Source: Bacillota bacterium
Lineage (GTDB): Bacteria; Bacillota; Sulfobacillia; JAJZYS01; JAILZS01
Length of the DNA stretch: 48,666 nucleotides
Direction of reading: 5' to 3'
NCBI GenBank assembly: GCA_023512375.1
Contig: JAILZS010000017.1
Location: forward strand, 1 to 48,666
Made by a program: the position numbers and the translations under genes. Below, one piece after another: positions 40,784 to 48,666 of the stretch (its first letter is position 1; every line of letters starts with the position of its first letter). The notes under the pieces are model-generated. The model was given only the letters and a program-made list of their open reading frames with translations. It had not been told where the DNA came from and did no database searches.

Positions 40784-42829
40784 TCACCCCCCGGCGCCGG
40801 CCGCGAGCGGGAAGGCGAGCTCTTCGACGTGGGTGCCGCCGTCGCCCACCAGGTAGATGCGCCCGTCGGCGGCCACCATGACGTCTTGCACGCCCGATGG
40901 CACGAGCACCGTCGCCTGGAGCGTGGCGGGGCTGGCCTCGAAGGCGCGCCCGTCCACGCACCCGTACAGGTTGCCGTCCGGGCCGAAGGCGAGGGCCGAG
41001 TCGGCGCCCCAGTCGAAGCTGCCGTAGCCGACGCCCGTCGTCCAGGGCAGGGCGGCGCTGGCCACCACGGCGTTGAGGCTCGGGTCGTAGGCGAAGATCT
41101 CCGTGTGGGTGAGGCCGTACACCCAGCCGTTCGGCCCCAAGGTGAGGGCGCTGATGACCGGGGTGTCGGGGAAGGGGGAGAGCGTGGCCACCAGCTTTCC
41201 CGTGGCCGGGTTCCAGGCGAAGATCTGGGCCGTCGTCTGGGTGACGTGCGCCCCCACCCCGCCGAAGACGGTGGTGGACCCCACCACGAGGCCGTCGTCC
41301 CACACCAGGGAGATGGGGCTCTGACCCGGGATGAGGTTGCGGTAGACGCGCACCTTGCCGTCGGGGGAGACGGCCGAGAGCGCCCCGCCCAGAGCGCCGG
41401 CGATGGGAACGGTGGCCACGTACAGGGTGCCGTCCGGGCCCACCGCCATGGACATGGGGCGGTCCTGCCCCTGGCCGATCACCGCAAGGCGGCGCGGGTT
41501 CTCCGTCCCGGTGGCGTACGGCCCCCAGTTCCACGGCCGGGTGGGGTCGTACAGCCATAACGCCGCCCCCGGGTAGACGCCGAACACCACGTCGCCGCCG
41601 TCGTCGGCGATCGACTCCGCCTGTCCGGGGCCGGGGACGACCGTGAGCGCGTTCGTGCTCGGGTCGAGGATGAGGGTGGAGCCGCTCAGGTAGCTCGAGG
41701 CGTACACGTCGCCGCCGGCCGAGGCGTGGGCGGACTCGATCGTGCCTACGGAGGCGTGGATGGCGACGGGGCCGGTGGCCAGGTAGCCGCGCTCCGGGTT
41801 GTCGAGCCAGTACGTGCCCTTCGACACCATGCCGGCCACCGACCAGCCCGGGAAGTCCGGACCCGCGTCTTGGACCAGAGCGACGGCGTCGGAGGAGGTG
41901 CCGGCCAGGTACTGGGCCTGGTAGCCGGGCAGGTTGCCGCTCACCCGGGTAGAGGCGCGCGTGCGCAGGTTGAACTCGTACACGCCGCCGCCCGCCAGGT
42001 AGGCGACGTGCAGGCCGTCCGTCTGGGGGCTGACGCCCGGGCTGGACACGTCGTCGATGTGGGCCACCACCCGGTAGGAGGGGACCGACAGGACCACCTC
42101 GTTGCCGTTCGTGAGGTGGACGAAGAGGAGCCCGCGCACCGCCTGCAGCGCGTCCACCGACTCCGCCCCGGCGTAGGCGGGGGGGAGGATCTCGCGCCCC
42201 GTGCCGGTCGAGGGGTCGTAGGCCACGAGGCCCGCGCCCCCGCCCAGGCCGGCGTACACGACGCCGTCGTACACGGCCAGGGAGCGCACGAAGGCGTGGC
42301 CGGGGGCGACGGGGCCGAGGTCGGTGAAGCGGCCGGTGGCGGTGTCGTAGGCGAACAGGGCGGCGTCGCGCCCCAGGCCGCCGTACAGGGTGCGGGTGGC
42401 GGCGTCGTAGGCGAGGCACCAGATCACGAGGCCCGCCGGGTCGGGGCTCCCCAGGGCGCGCACCGTGCCGGAGCCGGGGACGTAGGCGTACAGCTGCGCC
42501 CCCGGCGAACCCCCCAGGTAGACCGTGCCCGCCGCCATGGCGTAGCCGTAGACGGCGTGCGCCCCCGCCACGCGGGCGGTGTCGACCACCTCGCCCGTGC
42601 CCGCCTGCACCTCCCCCAGCATGGCCGGGTAGCCCGCCGCCACCGCCACCCACGCCGGCCCCTGGGGCGAGTGCACCAACAGGGCGGAGGCGGAGACGAA
42701 GTTCCAGAACGGCGGGCCCAGGTCGACGACGCTGGGGCGCGCCGCCGCCGCCGGCCCGAGGGCTAGCGCGGCGAGGGCGGCCGCGGCGGCGGCGGCCAGG
42801 GTGCGGGCAGGTGTGCGGCGCCGGGTCAT
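40784..42829 (-). CDS. Exported beta-propeller (PQQ/YVTN-like) protein
   Basis: 681 residues. A twin-arginine-like start (MTRRRTPARTLA) and a hydrophobic segment (about 10-30) indicate export. The mature part is a chain of four-stranded blades of the PQQ/YVTN kind, for example LYAYVPGSGTVRAL, LFAYDTATGRFTDLG, LVAYDPSTGTGREI, IFAWNPATGKLVATL and IFAYDPSLNAVVA. No catalytic or metal motif is seen, so binding or structural roles are likelier. The ATG lies one base after the stop of the SLH protein gene, so the two are translationally coupled. The propeller is presumably secreted to the SLH protein's compartment. Confidence 0.82.
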   Translation of the reverse strand: MTRRRTPARTLAAAAAAALAALALGPAAAARPSVVDLGPPFWNFVSASALLVHSPQGPAWVAVAAGYPAMLGEVQAGTGEVVDTARVAGAHAVYGYAMAAGTVYLGGSPGAQLYAYVPGSGTVRALGSPDPAGLVIWCLAYDAATRTLYGGLGRDAALFAYDTATGRFTDLGPVAPGHAFVRSLAVYDGVVYAGLGGGAGLVAYDPSTGTGREILPPAYAGAESVDALQAVRGLLFVHLTNGNEVVLSVPSYRVVAHIDDVSSPGVSPQTDGLHVAYLAGGGVYEFNLRTRASTRVSGNLPGYQAQYLAGTSSDAVALVQDAGPDFPGWSVAGMVSKGTYWLDNPERGYLATGPVAIHASVGTIESAHASAGGDVYASSYLSGSTLILDPSTNALTVVPGPGQAESIADDGGDVVFGVYPGAALWLYDPTRPWNWGPYATGTENPRRLAVIGQGQDRPMSMAVGPDGTLYVATVPIAGALGGALSAVSPDGKVRVYRNLIPGQSPISLVWDDGLVVGSTTVFGGVGAHVTQTTAQIFAWNPATGKLVATLSPFPDTPVISALTLGPNGWVYGLTHTEIFAYDPSLNAVVASAALPWTTGVGYGSFDWGADSALAFGPDGNLYGCVDGRAFEASPATLQATVLVPSGVQDVMVAADGRIYLVGDGGTHVEELAFPLAAGAGG

Positions 42830-42830
42830 C

Positions 42831-45800
42831 CTAGTACCCCCCCGTGACGGCTTGGGTCTGGTTTCCGGTGTAGGCGAGCGTGAGGTCGATGGCGTCGCCC
42901 TGTGCCGGCGCTTTCTCGCCCGTCCCCGGGCCGGCCGTGTACAGGAAGGTGGCGCGGCCGTCGGCGTCCGTGGTGAGGGTGGCGCTCCCCGCGCTGCCCC
43001 CGCCCGCCTGGGGGAGGACGGCCACGTCCACCTCCATGCCGGAGGCGGGGGTGGGGTTGCCATAGGCGTCGGTCACCTGCACCTGGGCGGTGTAGCCGGT
43101 GCGCGGGGTGGGGGCGGGCAGGCGCTCCGAGAGGGGCGACTGCCAGGGGCCGGGGGCGCTCTGGGCGGAGAGCGAAGGGCCGGAGGCGGGGACGAGGGCG
43201 GTGAGGACGGCGAAGGCGGCCGGGCCCGGGGCCACGTCGAGCGTCCCCGGCACGGGCACGGGCGCAAGGCCGGCGACGGAGACGGTGAGCGTGGCTCCCG
43301 TCTGGGCCAGGACCGGCTCCACGAGGATGGGCTTGAGCGGCGCCCCGGCGTGGAAGGCGACCGATTGCAGGGTCTGGGGGGCGCTAGCGCCGTTGGGGGA
43401 GGGGGCGACGGCGCTCCCGGCCAGGCGGACGGGGTAGGTGCCGGTCACGGGGTTGCCGAAGGCGTCGGTGGCGGTGACCTCCAGGCCCACCACCCCTCCC
43501 GCCTGGGTGGAGGCGGTGGGCACGGGCTGGACCGTCACGTGCGCCGGCGCGCCGGGCACCACGGTCAGGGGAAGGGTGGCGGAGAGGCCTGGCACCTGGG
43601 GGTCGGTGACGGTGAGGGTGCTCTCCCCCACCGTCCCGGCCGGGTCGGTGAGGGTGACGGCGGCCGCGCCGGCGCCGTCGGTGGTGGCCGCCGCCGTGCC
43701 GCCGGCCGGCGCCAGGGGGCCGGTGGCGGACAAGGCGAGGGGCGTGGGCCCGGGGATGGGGTTGCCGTAGCGGTCCTCCAGCACGACGGACAGGGCCACG
43801 CCGCGCGCCGCCTGGTCGGCGGAGACGGCGTCGCCGGGCGGCAGGCTGGCGGCCAGGGCGGCCGGGGCGCCGGGGGTGACGGAGATCGGACCCGTGGTCA
43901 CCGACGCCCCTCCCGCCCCCGGCAGGGAGGCCACCACCGCCCCCTGGGCGGAGGTGGTGAAGCCGCGCACCCGCACCACCGCCAGGCCCTGGCGGTTCGT
44001 CGTGGCGTGGGTGGCGGAGAGGCTCAGACCCGTGGAACCGACGGCGAGGGAGAAGGCGACGGTCACCCCCGCCGCCGGCGCGCCGCCGGCGGCCGTGACC
44101 CGGAAGACGAGCGGCTCGCCCCCCTGGTCGGCGGTGAACTGCGTGGCGCCCAGCTCCGTGGGCGGGGCGCTGATCGTCTCCACGCCGCCGGCCGACACCA
44201 CCTGCACCGCCGTGGTCACCGCCGGCAGGGCGGGTTCCGCCGGCAGGGTGGCCGACAACGTGGCCACGTCCGGCACGCGGTCGCCGTACACCGTCACGGC
44301 CGCCGTGCCGCTCGGGCCGGTGGTCACGGTGAGGAGGGTGGTCTCGCCCCCGGGGGAGAGGGAGAGGGCGGCGCCGGCGGCGTTCGTCAGCACCACCTGC
44401 ACGCGCGCCCCCGCCACCGGCTTGCCGGAGGCGTCCACCACGCGGTAGGTGAGGGTGGCCTGGCCGGGGTCGGCCGGCACGTCGAGGGAGGCGGCGGAGG
44501 CGGAGAGCGTCTCGGCGTAGGCGGGGGCGGGGGGCGGCCCGAGAGGCACCTCGACCGGTCCGGCGGGCGCCTGGCCGGCGATCTCGGCGTACAGGGAGGC
44601 GGCGGGCGGGGGCGTGTTCCCGGGCCAGGGGACGACGGCCGTGTAGCCGCCGCCGGGGGCGGGCGAGACTTGCTCGCCCGCCGGCACGGCGGCGAGGCGG
44701 TCGCTCGCCACCGCCAGGGCGGAGGCGAAGTCGCCCAGCACGTCGTCCGGCGCCAGTCCTACGGCGGCGAGGGAGAGGGCGTAGGCGGCGGGGGAGGCGC
44801 CGGCCCCGCCGGGCGCCGGCGGCGTCAGTCCCGACCGCCCCAGGTCGAGCACCTCCGCCTCCAGGGTGTAGGTGCCGGGGTCGGCGTTCGTGTACGCCAC
44901 CACCTCGCTGGCGCTGCCGGCGGGGATGACCACCACCTGGGTGGGGGCCGAGCCGTCGAGGCGGAAGGCGCCTCCGGGCGACATGGCATTGGCCGGCACG
45001 CGCGCGCCGTCGGGGGCGGCGACCACCCCCTGGTCGGAGAGGAGCACCACCTCCGCCTGGGGGGCGAAGACGCTCTGGCCGTTCGTGCCCACGAGGGTGA
45101 GGGTGACGGCGACGGGCTGGCCCGGGGCGGCGATCGTCACCGGCACCCCGGCGTCGGTGCCGGCCTCGCCCACGACGGCCGTGGCGCCGCCGGCGCTCAG
45201 GGCGACGCCGGCCACGGGGTTGGTGGCCGGGCCGGAGACGGTCACCGGCAGCGTGGCGGCGAGCGCCGTCGGGGAGGTGGCGCCGGGCGGGGTCAGGCTG
45301 GCGGTGGCGGTGACGCTCACGCTTCCCGCCGCCACGCCCACGAGGCCGAACTCCACGCTCGCCGTGCCCGCCGGCAGGGTGACGACGGCGGAGGCGCCGC
45401 CGGCGGCGGCCACGGCGCCGGGCGGCAGGTCGGTGAACGCCACCTGGCCGCCGTTCGTCGAGGCGGCGGAGAGGGTGACGGCGATGGCGGCCGGGGTGGG
45501 CACGGGCGTGGCGCCGGCGCCCGTGTAGGAGAGGCTGTACAGCTCGGCCCCGCCCACGCTCAGGGCGTTGGAGGCGCCGGCCAGGGGGGTGAGGGAGAGG
45601 CCGTCGACGCTCCCCGGCGGGCCGGGGGGCGTGCCGCCCACGATGGTGACCGTGACGCTCCCCGGACGCACGCCGGCGGCGGTGGTGGAGACCTCCACCG
45701 TGACGGCGCCCGCCCCCGCCCCCGTGGCCACGAGGGAGACGGTGGGGGGGACGGAGCTTCCGCCCGTGAAGGTGGCGGTCACGGGCCCCGCCCCCCGCCG

Positions 45801-47306
45801 GTCGAGGCTGGCCAGGGGGGTGGGGGAAGGCGTGGGGGCGAGGCGGAAGGCGATGGGGTAGGTGCCGGCGGCCATGGGGAAGCCCGCCTGGTCGACGACC
45901 GCCGCCGTCACCAGGTCGCTCGCCCCGGCCTTGTCCGCCAAGGCCGGCGCCGCCGCCTCGACGGCCACGCGCGTGGCCACCTGGGCCACGGCCGTCACCT
46001 GCGCCTGGCCGGCCACCCCGTCGCCCGCCCGGGCGTCGATGACCGCCTGGGCCCCGGGCTCCGACCCGGCGCGCAGGGAGACGCGGGCGACGCCGGCCTG
46101 GGCCACGACCGTGAGGGGAGCGGTGGCGACCGCCCCCTGGGGGCCGACCACGCCCACGGCGGCGGGGTCGCTCGAGGCCACGGTCACCGTGCCGTCGAAG
46201 TCGGCCACTGTCCGCCCGCCCGCGTCCACCACCGTGAGGGTGGCGGTGGCCGTGTCCAGCCCGTCGGCCGTGAGGGTGGAGGGGGCGGAGACGGTGACGG
46301 CCGCGGGCGGGCCGTACACCACCACCGGCGCCGCCAAGGAGGCGCCCAGGGCGTGGTCGAGGTAGCCTCCCGAGAGCTCCACCGCCACCCCGTAGACGCC
46401 CGGCCGGGCGGCCGTGAGGGCGCCGGCGCGCACGGCGGCCTGAGCGGCGCTCGCCCCTTGGCCGGCGCTCACCTGGTAGGTGAGGCGGTAGGCGCTGAGC
46501 GCCCCGGCCGGCACGGGCCGGCCGGCGCCGTCCAGGACGGTGACGGTCAGGGGGTCGGGGGCGCCCGCCGCCACGGTGGCGGCGGTAGCGGCCAGGCGCA
46601 CGGCGGCGGGCAGGTCGGCGACGAGCAGGCGGTCGAGGCGCCACAGGGTGACGGCCATCTGGGCGCGGGTGACGGCGCCCCCGGGATCCCAGGCGCCCCG
46701 GCCGGCCGGCGGCACGAGGCCGAGGGAGGTGGCGGTGAGGATCGCCGCCCGGGCGGCGGGGGAGAGACCGCCCAGGTCGCGGTACGGGTCGGCCAGGCCC
46801 GGGCGCGCCGGCCACAGGGAGGCGGCCAGGGTCCAGGCGGCGAGGTCGGCGCGGCGCAGGAGGGCGGTGGGGAGGAAGCGCGCCGGGCCGGCAGCCGGGC
46901 GGGGGAGGAGGCCGAGCCGGAGGGCGGCGGCGATGGCCGGGTCGTACGGGGAGGAGGGGGAGACGTCGGCGAAGGGCAGGGGGGCGGGAGCGGTGGGCAT
47001 GGCGGGGAGCGCCCCCGCCGCGACGAGGGTGCGCACGAGCATGCGCACCGCCTGGGCGCGGGTGACCGTCCCCGCGGGGTCGAAGCGCCCGGGGGCGGTG
47101 GGGGCCATGAGGCCGAGGCGCAGGTCGGCGAGGATGGCAGCTTCGGCCTGAGGCCCCACCCCGGCGAGGTCGTGCACGGGCGGGGGCGGCGCGGGCCTGG
47201 GGGCGGCGAGCGCCGCCGGGGCGAGGGCGGCCCAGGCGGCCAGGCCGGCGGCGCCCAGGCGCCGCGCCAGGGCGGCCGAAGGGCGCGGGGCCACCGTGTG
47301 CGGCAT
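42831..47306 (-). CDS. Large SLH-domain surface protein with multiple Ig-like repeats
   Basis: 1,491 residues. A signal peptide (about 14-35) precedes three SLH repeats (about 45-245). The first holds FDPAGTVTRAQAVRMLVRTL, the second PFADVSPSSPYDPAIAAALR, and the third DPGGAVTRAQMAVTLWRLDR. They anchor proteins to pyruvylated secondary wall polymers. About ten bacterial Ig-like (Big/invasin) beta-domains follow, with recurring phrases such as VVDASGKPVAGARVQV, VLEDRYGNPIPG and VTDAYGNPTPAS, ending in TQAVTGGY. GGAGGGAGG lies eight bases before the ATG. A hairpin (47323-47342) sits in the leader. This is probably an S-layer or adhesin-like stalk, encoded ahead of the coupled beta-propeller. 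Ig domain count is approximate. Confidence 0.88.
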   Translation of the reverse strand: MPHTVAPRPSAALARRLGAAGLAAWAALAPAALAAPRPAPPPPVHDLAGVGPQAEAAILADLRLGLMAPTAPGRFDPAGTVTRAQAVRMLVRTLVAAGALPAMPTAPAPLPFADVSPSSPYDPAIAAALRLGLLPRPAAGPARFLPTALLRRADLAAWTLAASLWPARPGLADPYRDLGGLSPAARAAILTATSLGLVPPAGRGAWDPGGAVTRAQMAVTLWRLDRLLVADLPAAVRLAATAATVAAGAPDPLTVTVLDGAGRPVPAGALSAYRLTYQVSAGQGASAAQAAVRAGALTAARPGVYGVAVELSGGYLDHALGASLAAPVVVYGPPAAVTVSAPSTLTADGLDTATATLTVVDAGGRTVADFDGTVTVASSDPAAVGVVGPQGAVATAPLTVVAQAGVARVSLRAGSEPGAQAVIDARAGDGVAGQAQVTAVAQVATRVAVEAAAPALADKAGASDLVTAAVVDQAGFPMAAGTYPIAFRLAPTPSPTPLASLDRRGAGPVTATFTGGSSVPPTVSLVATGAGAGAVTVEVSTTAAGVRPGSVTVTIVGGTPPGPPGSVDGLSLTPLAGASNALSVGGAELYSLSYTGAGATPVPTPAAIAVTLSAASTNGGQVAFTDLPPGAVAAAGGASAVVTLPAGTASVEFGLVGVAAGSVSVTATASLTPPGATSPTALAATLPVTVSGPATNPVAGVALSAGGATAVVGEAGTDAGVPVTIAAPGQPVAVTLTLVGTNGQSVFAPQAEVVLLSDQGVVAAPDGARVPANAMSPGGAFRLDGSAPTQVVVIPAGSASEVVAYTNADPGTYTLEAEVLDLGRSGLTPPAPGGAGASPAAYALSLAAVGLAPDDVLGDFASALAVASDRLAAVPAGEQVSPAPGGGYTAVVPWPGNTPPPAASLYAEIAGQAPAGPVEVPLGPPPAPAYAETLSASAASLDVPADPGQATLTYRVVDASGKPVAGARVQVVLTNAAGAALSLSPGGETTLLTVTTGPSGTAAVTVYGDRVPDVATLSATLPAEPALPAVTTAVQVVSAGGVETISAPPTELGATQFTADQGGEPLVFRVTAAGGAPAAGVTVAFSLAVGSTGLSLSATHATTNRQGLAVVRVRGFTTSAQGAVVASLPGAGGASVTTGPISVTPGAPAALAASLPPGDAVSADQAARGVALSVVLEDRYGNPIPGPTPLALSATGPLAPAGGTAAATTDGAGAAAVTLTDPAGTVGESTLTVTDPQVPGLSATLPLTVVPGAPAHVTVQPVPTASTQAGGVVGLEVTATDAFGNPVTGTYPVRLAGSAVAPSPNGASAPQTLQSVAFHAGAPLKPILVEPVLAQTGATLTVSVAGLAPVPVPGTLDVAPGPAAFAVLTALVPASGPSLSAQSAPGPWQSPLSERLPAPTPRTGYTAQVQVTDAYGNPTPASGMEVDVAVLPQAGGGSAGSATLTTDADGRATFLYTAGPGTGEKAPAQGDAIDLTLAYTGNQTQAVTGGY

Positions 47307-47322
47307 GGCGGAACCTCCCTCC

Positions 47323-47342
47323 GGGGCGGCGCCCGCCGCCCC
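47323..47342. repeat. Perfect inverted repeat in the SLH gene leader
   Basis: GGGGCGGC-GCCC-GCCGCCCC, an eight-base stem with a four-base loop, lies 17 bases upstream of the SLH protein ATG, just before its ribosome binding site. It could be an operator or an RNA hairpin affecting translation. In sequence this GC-rich, such a palindrome can also arise by chance. Confidence 0.4.
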
Positions 47343-47498
47343 GCTGGATGCCGTTCCCTACCGCCTTCGCGTCGTACCCCCGGAATGTGTCCGTGGCGAG
47401 CCCCCCGCGGCGGGTGGAGGAACCTGGGAACGGCTGGCGAACTCTCGCCCGTGAGGCGCCGACGGGGGCGGCCCGCGGGCGGGAACGGAGGGAGCGGC

Positions 47499-48563
47499 GT
47501 GGACGAGACGGCGCTCGTACGCCAGTTCCGGGCCTACCTGCACGCCTCCGAGCGGCTCATGACCGTGCACTCCCTCCTGGACAAGCTCGACGTGGTCGCC
47601 CAGGGGGTGGTGGAGAGCGGCCTCTTCCAGCGCTGCGTGGTGCGCGTCTACCGGCGGCGCTTCTCCTCCCGCCGGGTGCTGGGCGCCGCCGGCCTGACGC
47701 CGGCCGAGCGCCGCATCCTCATGGACGGGCCCGAGGCCTCCCCCGAGCGCTACCTGAGCCTGACCGAGGGGGCGCGCCACCTGGGCGGCGACTGCTTCTA
47801 CGTGCGCGGCGCCGAGGCGCAGGGGGACGGCGCCTTCGCCACCGTGCCCTCCCGGCGCGAGGCCCAGACCTTCCGCACCTGGCACCCGGAGGACTCCTTC
47901 CTCGCCCACCTCTACAGTTCCCGCCGCGTCCTCCTCGGTCACCTGGTGGCCGACGACCCCCCGGACGGCGAGGTGCCCGACGAGGAGAGCTGCCGCTCCT
48001 TCGTGCTCTTCGCCTCCCTCGCCGCCCGCCTGCTCGAGCAGGAGCTCCGGTTGCGCACCGACCCCATGACCGACGCCTTCAACGGCCTCTACCTCGACCG
48101 GGAGCTGGAGCGCCTGGGGGCGTCCGGCCGGCCGTTCACCGCCGTCTTCGCCGACATGGACGGCCTCAAGGAAGTGAACGACAACTGCGGCCACCGCATG
48201 GGCGACGAGTACATCCGCGCCGCCCACGACATCCTGTTGCGCCACCTGCCCGAGGACGGCCTTCTCTATCGTCCCTACGGGGACGAGTTTGTCTACCTGC
48301 GGGAGGACGACGACCCGGCGCCGGTGGCCGACGCCGTGGCCCGCATCCCCCAGGCGGTGGCAATCTGGAACGAGGAGGTGCGCCCGCGCCTTGTGGCCGT
48401 GGCCGGCAGCCAAGAGTGCCGCGGCCCGCTGCCGCTCCTGGACATGTCGGTGGGCATGGCGCACGGCGTCCGCGCCGACGCGGACGCCCTGGTGCGGCGG
48501 GCGGAGGAAGCGATGTTCGCGGAGAAGGGGCTCCACCGCGCCCGCCGCTCCCCCATTTCGTGA
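47499..48563 (+). CDS. GAF-like/GGDEF diguanylate cyclase with YGDEF active site
   Basis: 354 residues from GTG 47499, with GGAGGGAG about eight bases upstream. The first ~180 residues look like a GAF-type sensor. The GGDEF domain (about 185-350) has TDAFNGLYLDRELERL, VFADMDGLKEVNDNCGHRMG (the metal-binding Asp and guanine-contacting residues are present) and RPYGDEF at 258-264. The first Gly of GGDEF is Tyr, so activity is uncertain although the Gly-Asp-Glu-Phe core is kept. No RxxD inhibitory site lies at the usual place. It would make c-di-GMP for which the two EAL proteins are the opposing enzymes. It diverges from the SLH operon across a 192-base gap. Confidence 0.87.
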   Translation: MDETALVRQFRAYLHASERLMTVHSLLDKLDVVAQGVVESGLFQRCVVRVYRRRFSSRRVLGAAGLTPAERRILMDGPEASPERYLSLTEGARHLGGDCFYVRGAEAQGDGAFATVPSRREAQTFRTWHPEDSFLAHLYSSRRVLLGHLVADDPPDGEVPDEESCRSFVLFASLAARLLEQELRLRTDPMTDAFNGLYLDRELERLGASGRPFTAVFADMDGLKEVNDNCGHRMGDEYIRAAHDILLRHLPEDGLLYRPYGDEFVYLREDDDPAPVADAVARIPQAVAIWNEEVRPRLVAVAGSQECRGPLPLLDMSVGMAHGVRADADALVRRAEEAMFAEKGLHRARRSPIS

Positions 48564-48593
48564 CGGCGCCGCGGGGGGCCCCGGGGGCCCCGC

Positions 48594-48660
48594 GGGGGGG
48601 GGGGGGGGGGGCGCGCCCCCCGGGCCCCCCCCGCGGCGGGGGTGGGGGGGGGGGTGTTTT
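48594..48660 (+). terminator. Possible terminator within a homopolymer-rich contig end
   Basis: After the GGDEF gene come a run of 18 G (48594-48611), C-rich blocks, then G-rich blocks followed by TGTTTTT. The C block could pair with the last G block to form a stem ahead of the T run, as in an intrinsic terminator. The runs are, however, typical of assembly or sequencing error at a contig end, so the exact sequence should not be trusted. Confidence 0.25.
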
Positions 48661-48666
48661 TGACAA

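Noticed and set aside
42801-47498. Very long open frame on the plus strand running into the GGDEF gene
   Set aside because: It is antisense to the SLH/Ig protein. Its translation is Gly/Arg/His-rich without domains, and it is open only because GC-rich DNA has few stop codons. Only the part from GTG 47499 is a real gene.
1-48666. tRNA, rRNA, CRISPR arrays, c-di-GMP or other riboswitches
   Set aside because: Looked for by their conserved cores (T-arm, repeat-spacer periodicity, GEMM-type motifs) and not found. A covariance-model scan would be needed to exclude them fully.

Overview
The window looks like a chromosomal contig end from a very GC-rich, Gram-positive-type bacterium. I infer a deep-branching, probably thermophilic Bacillota in the Thermaerobacter/Symbiobacterium/Sulfobacillus neighbourhood. 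The reasons are a large surface protein with three SLH repeats, an AbrB-family regulator carrying a zinc ribbon as in Clostridia, clear GGAGG ribosome binding sites, frequent GTG and TTG starts, and no recognisable outer-membrane gene. No rRNA, tRNA or CRISPR array was seen, so the taxonomy is inference only.

Layout. (1) 1-2,030: a group II intron with its reverse transcriptase/maturase. (2) 2,324-10,048, minus strand: a cytochrome c maturation and copper/thiol-redox cluster. It reads SCO1-TlpA fusion, ResA/TlpA-like thioredoxin, an exported unknown, CcmF, then a small membrane protein, a second exported unknown and CcdA. A decayed IS110 element sits between the two halves. (3) 10,128-14,681: an IS256 remnant, then a copper-resistance operon on the minus strand, csoR-copA-YHS miniprotein, with a readable promoter and operator. 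(4) 15,033-16,650: two adjacent toxin-antitoxin-type pairs, Phd/PIN and MNT/HEPN, both apparently decayed. (5) From about 17,100 the GC content visibly rises and mobile DNA disappears: FMN reductase, beta-carbonic anhydrase, two EAL proteins, a DUF2442 protein, and a MacAB-like ABC exporter with a giant adaptor. (6) 26,530-33,025: exported proteins (BNR-propeller/Ig protein, lipoprotein, polysaccharide deacetylase homologue, unknown exported protein) plus an orphan NifX/NafY-type protein. (7) 33,159-40,776: asparaginase-family Ntn hydrolase, TPR protein, small HTH protein, an exported Ig-type protein with a likely leaderless promoter, quinone reductase, AbrB, pyrophosphatase and dGTPase. (8) 40,784-48,563: an operon for a 1,491-residue SLH/Ig surface protein and an exported beta-propeller, diverging from a GGDEF protein. 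The last ~100 bases are homopolymer-rich and probably low quality.

How the genes may work together. The left third handles copper and c-type cytochromes: CopA/CsoR/YHS export and sense copper, SCO and the thioredoxin-like proteins keep copper sites and haem-binding cysteines reduced, CcdA passes electrons across the membrane, and CcmF attaches haem. The remainder is dominated by the cell surface (SLH protein, Ig repeats, propellers, exporter, deacetylase) and cyclic-di-GMP turnover (one GGDEF, two EAL), which together suggest control of the envelope or a sessile lifestyle.

Most unusual items: the 1,018-residue adaptor, whose ~590-residue Ala/Gln-rich helical stretch is symmetric about a two-cysteine loop; CopA with two YHS domains at its C-terminus plus a free-standing YHS protein; a SCO1-TlpA fusion; a deacetylase homologue with altered metal ligands; and two neighbouring broken toxin modules beside a compositional boundary.
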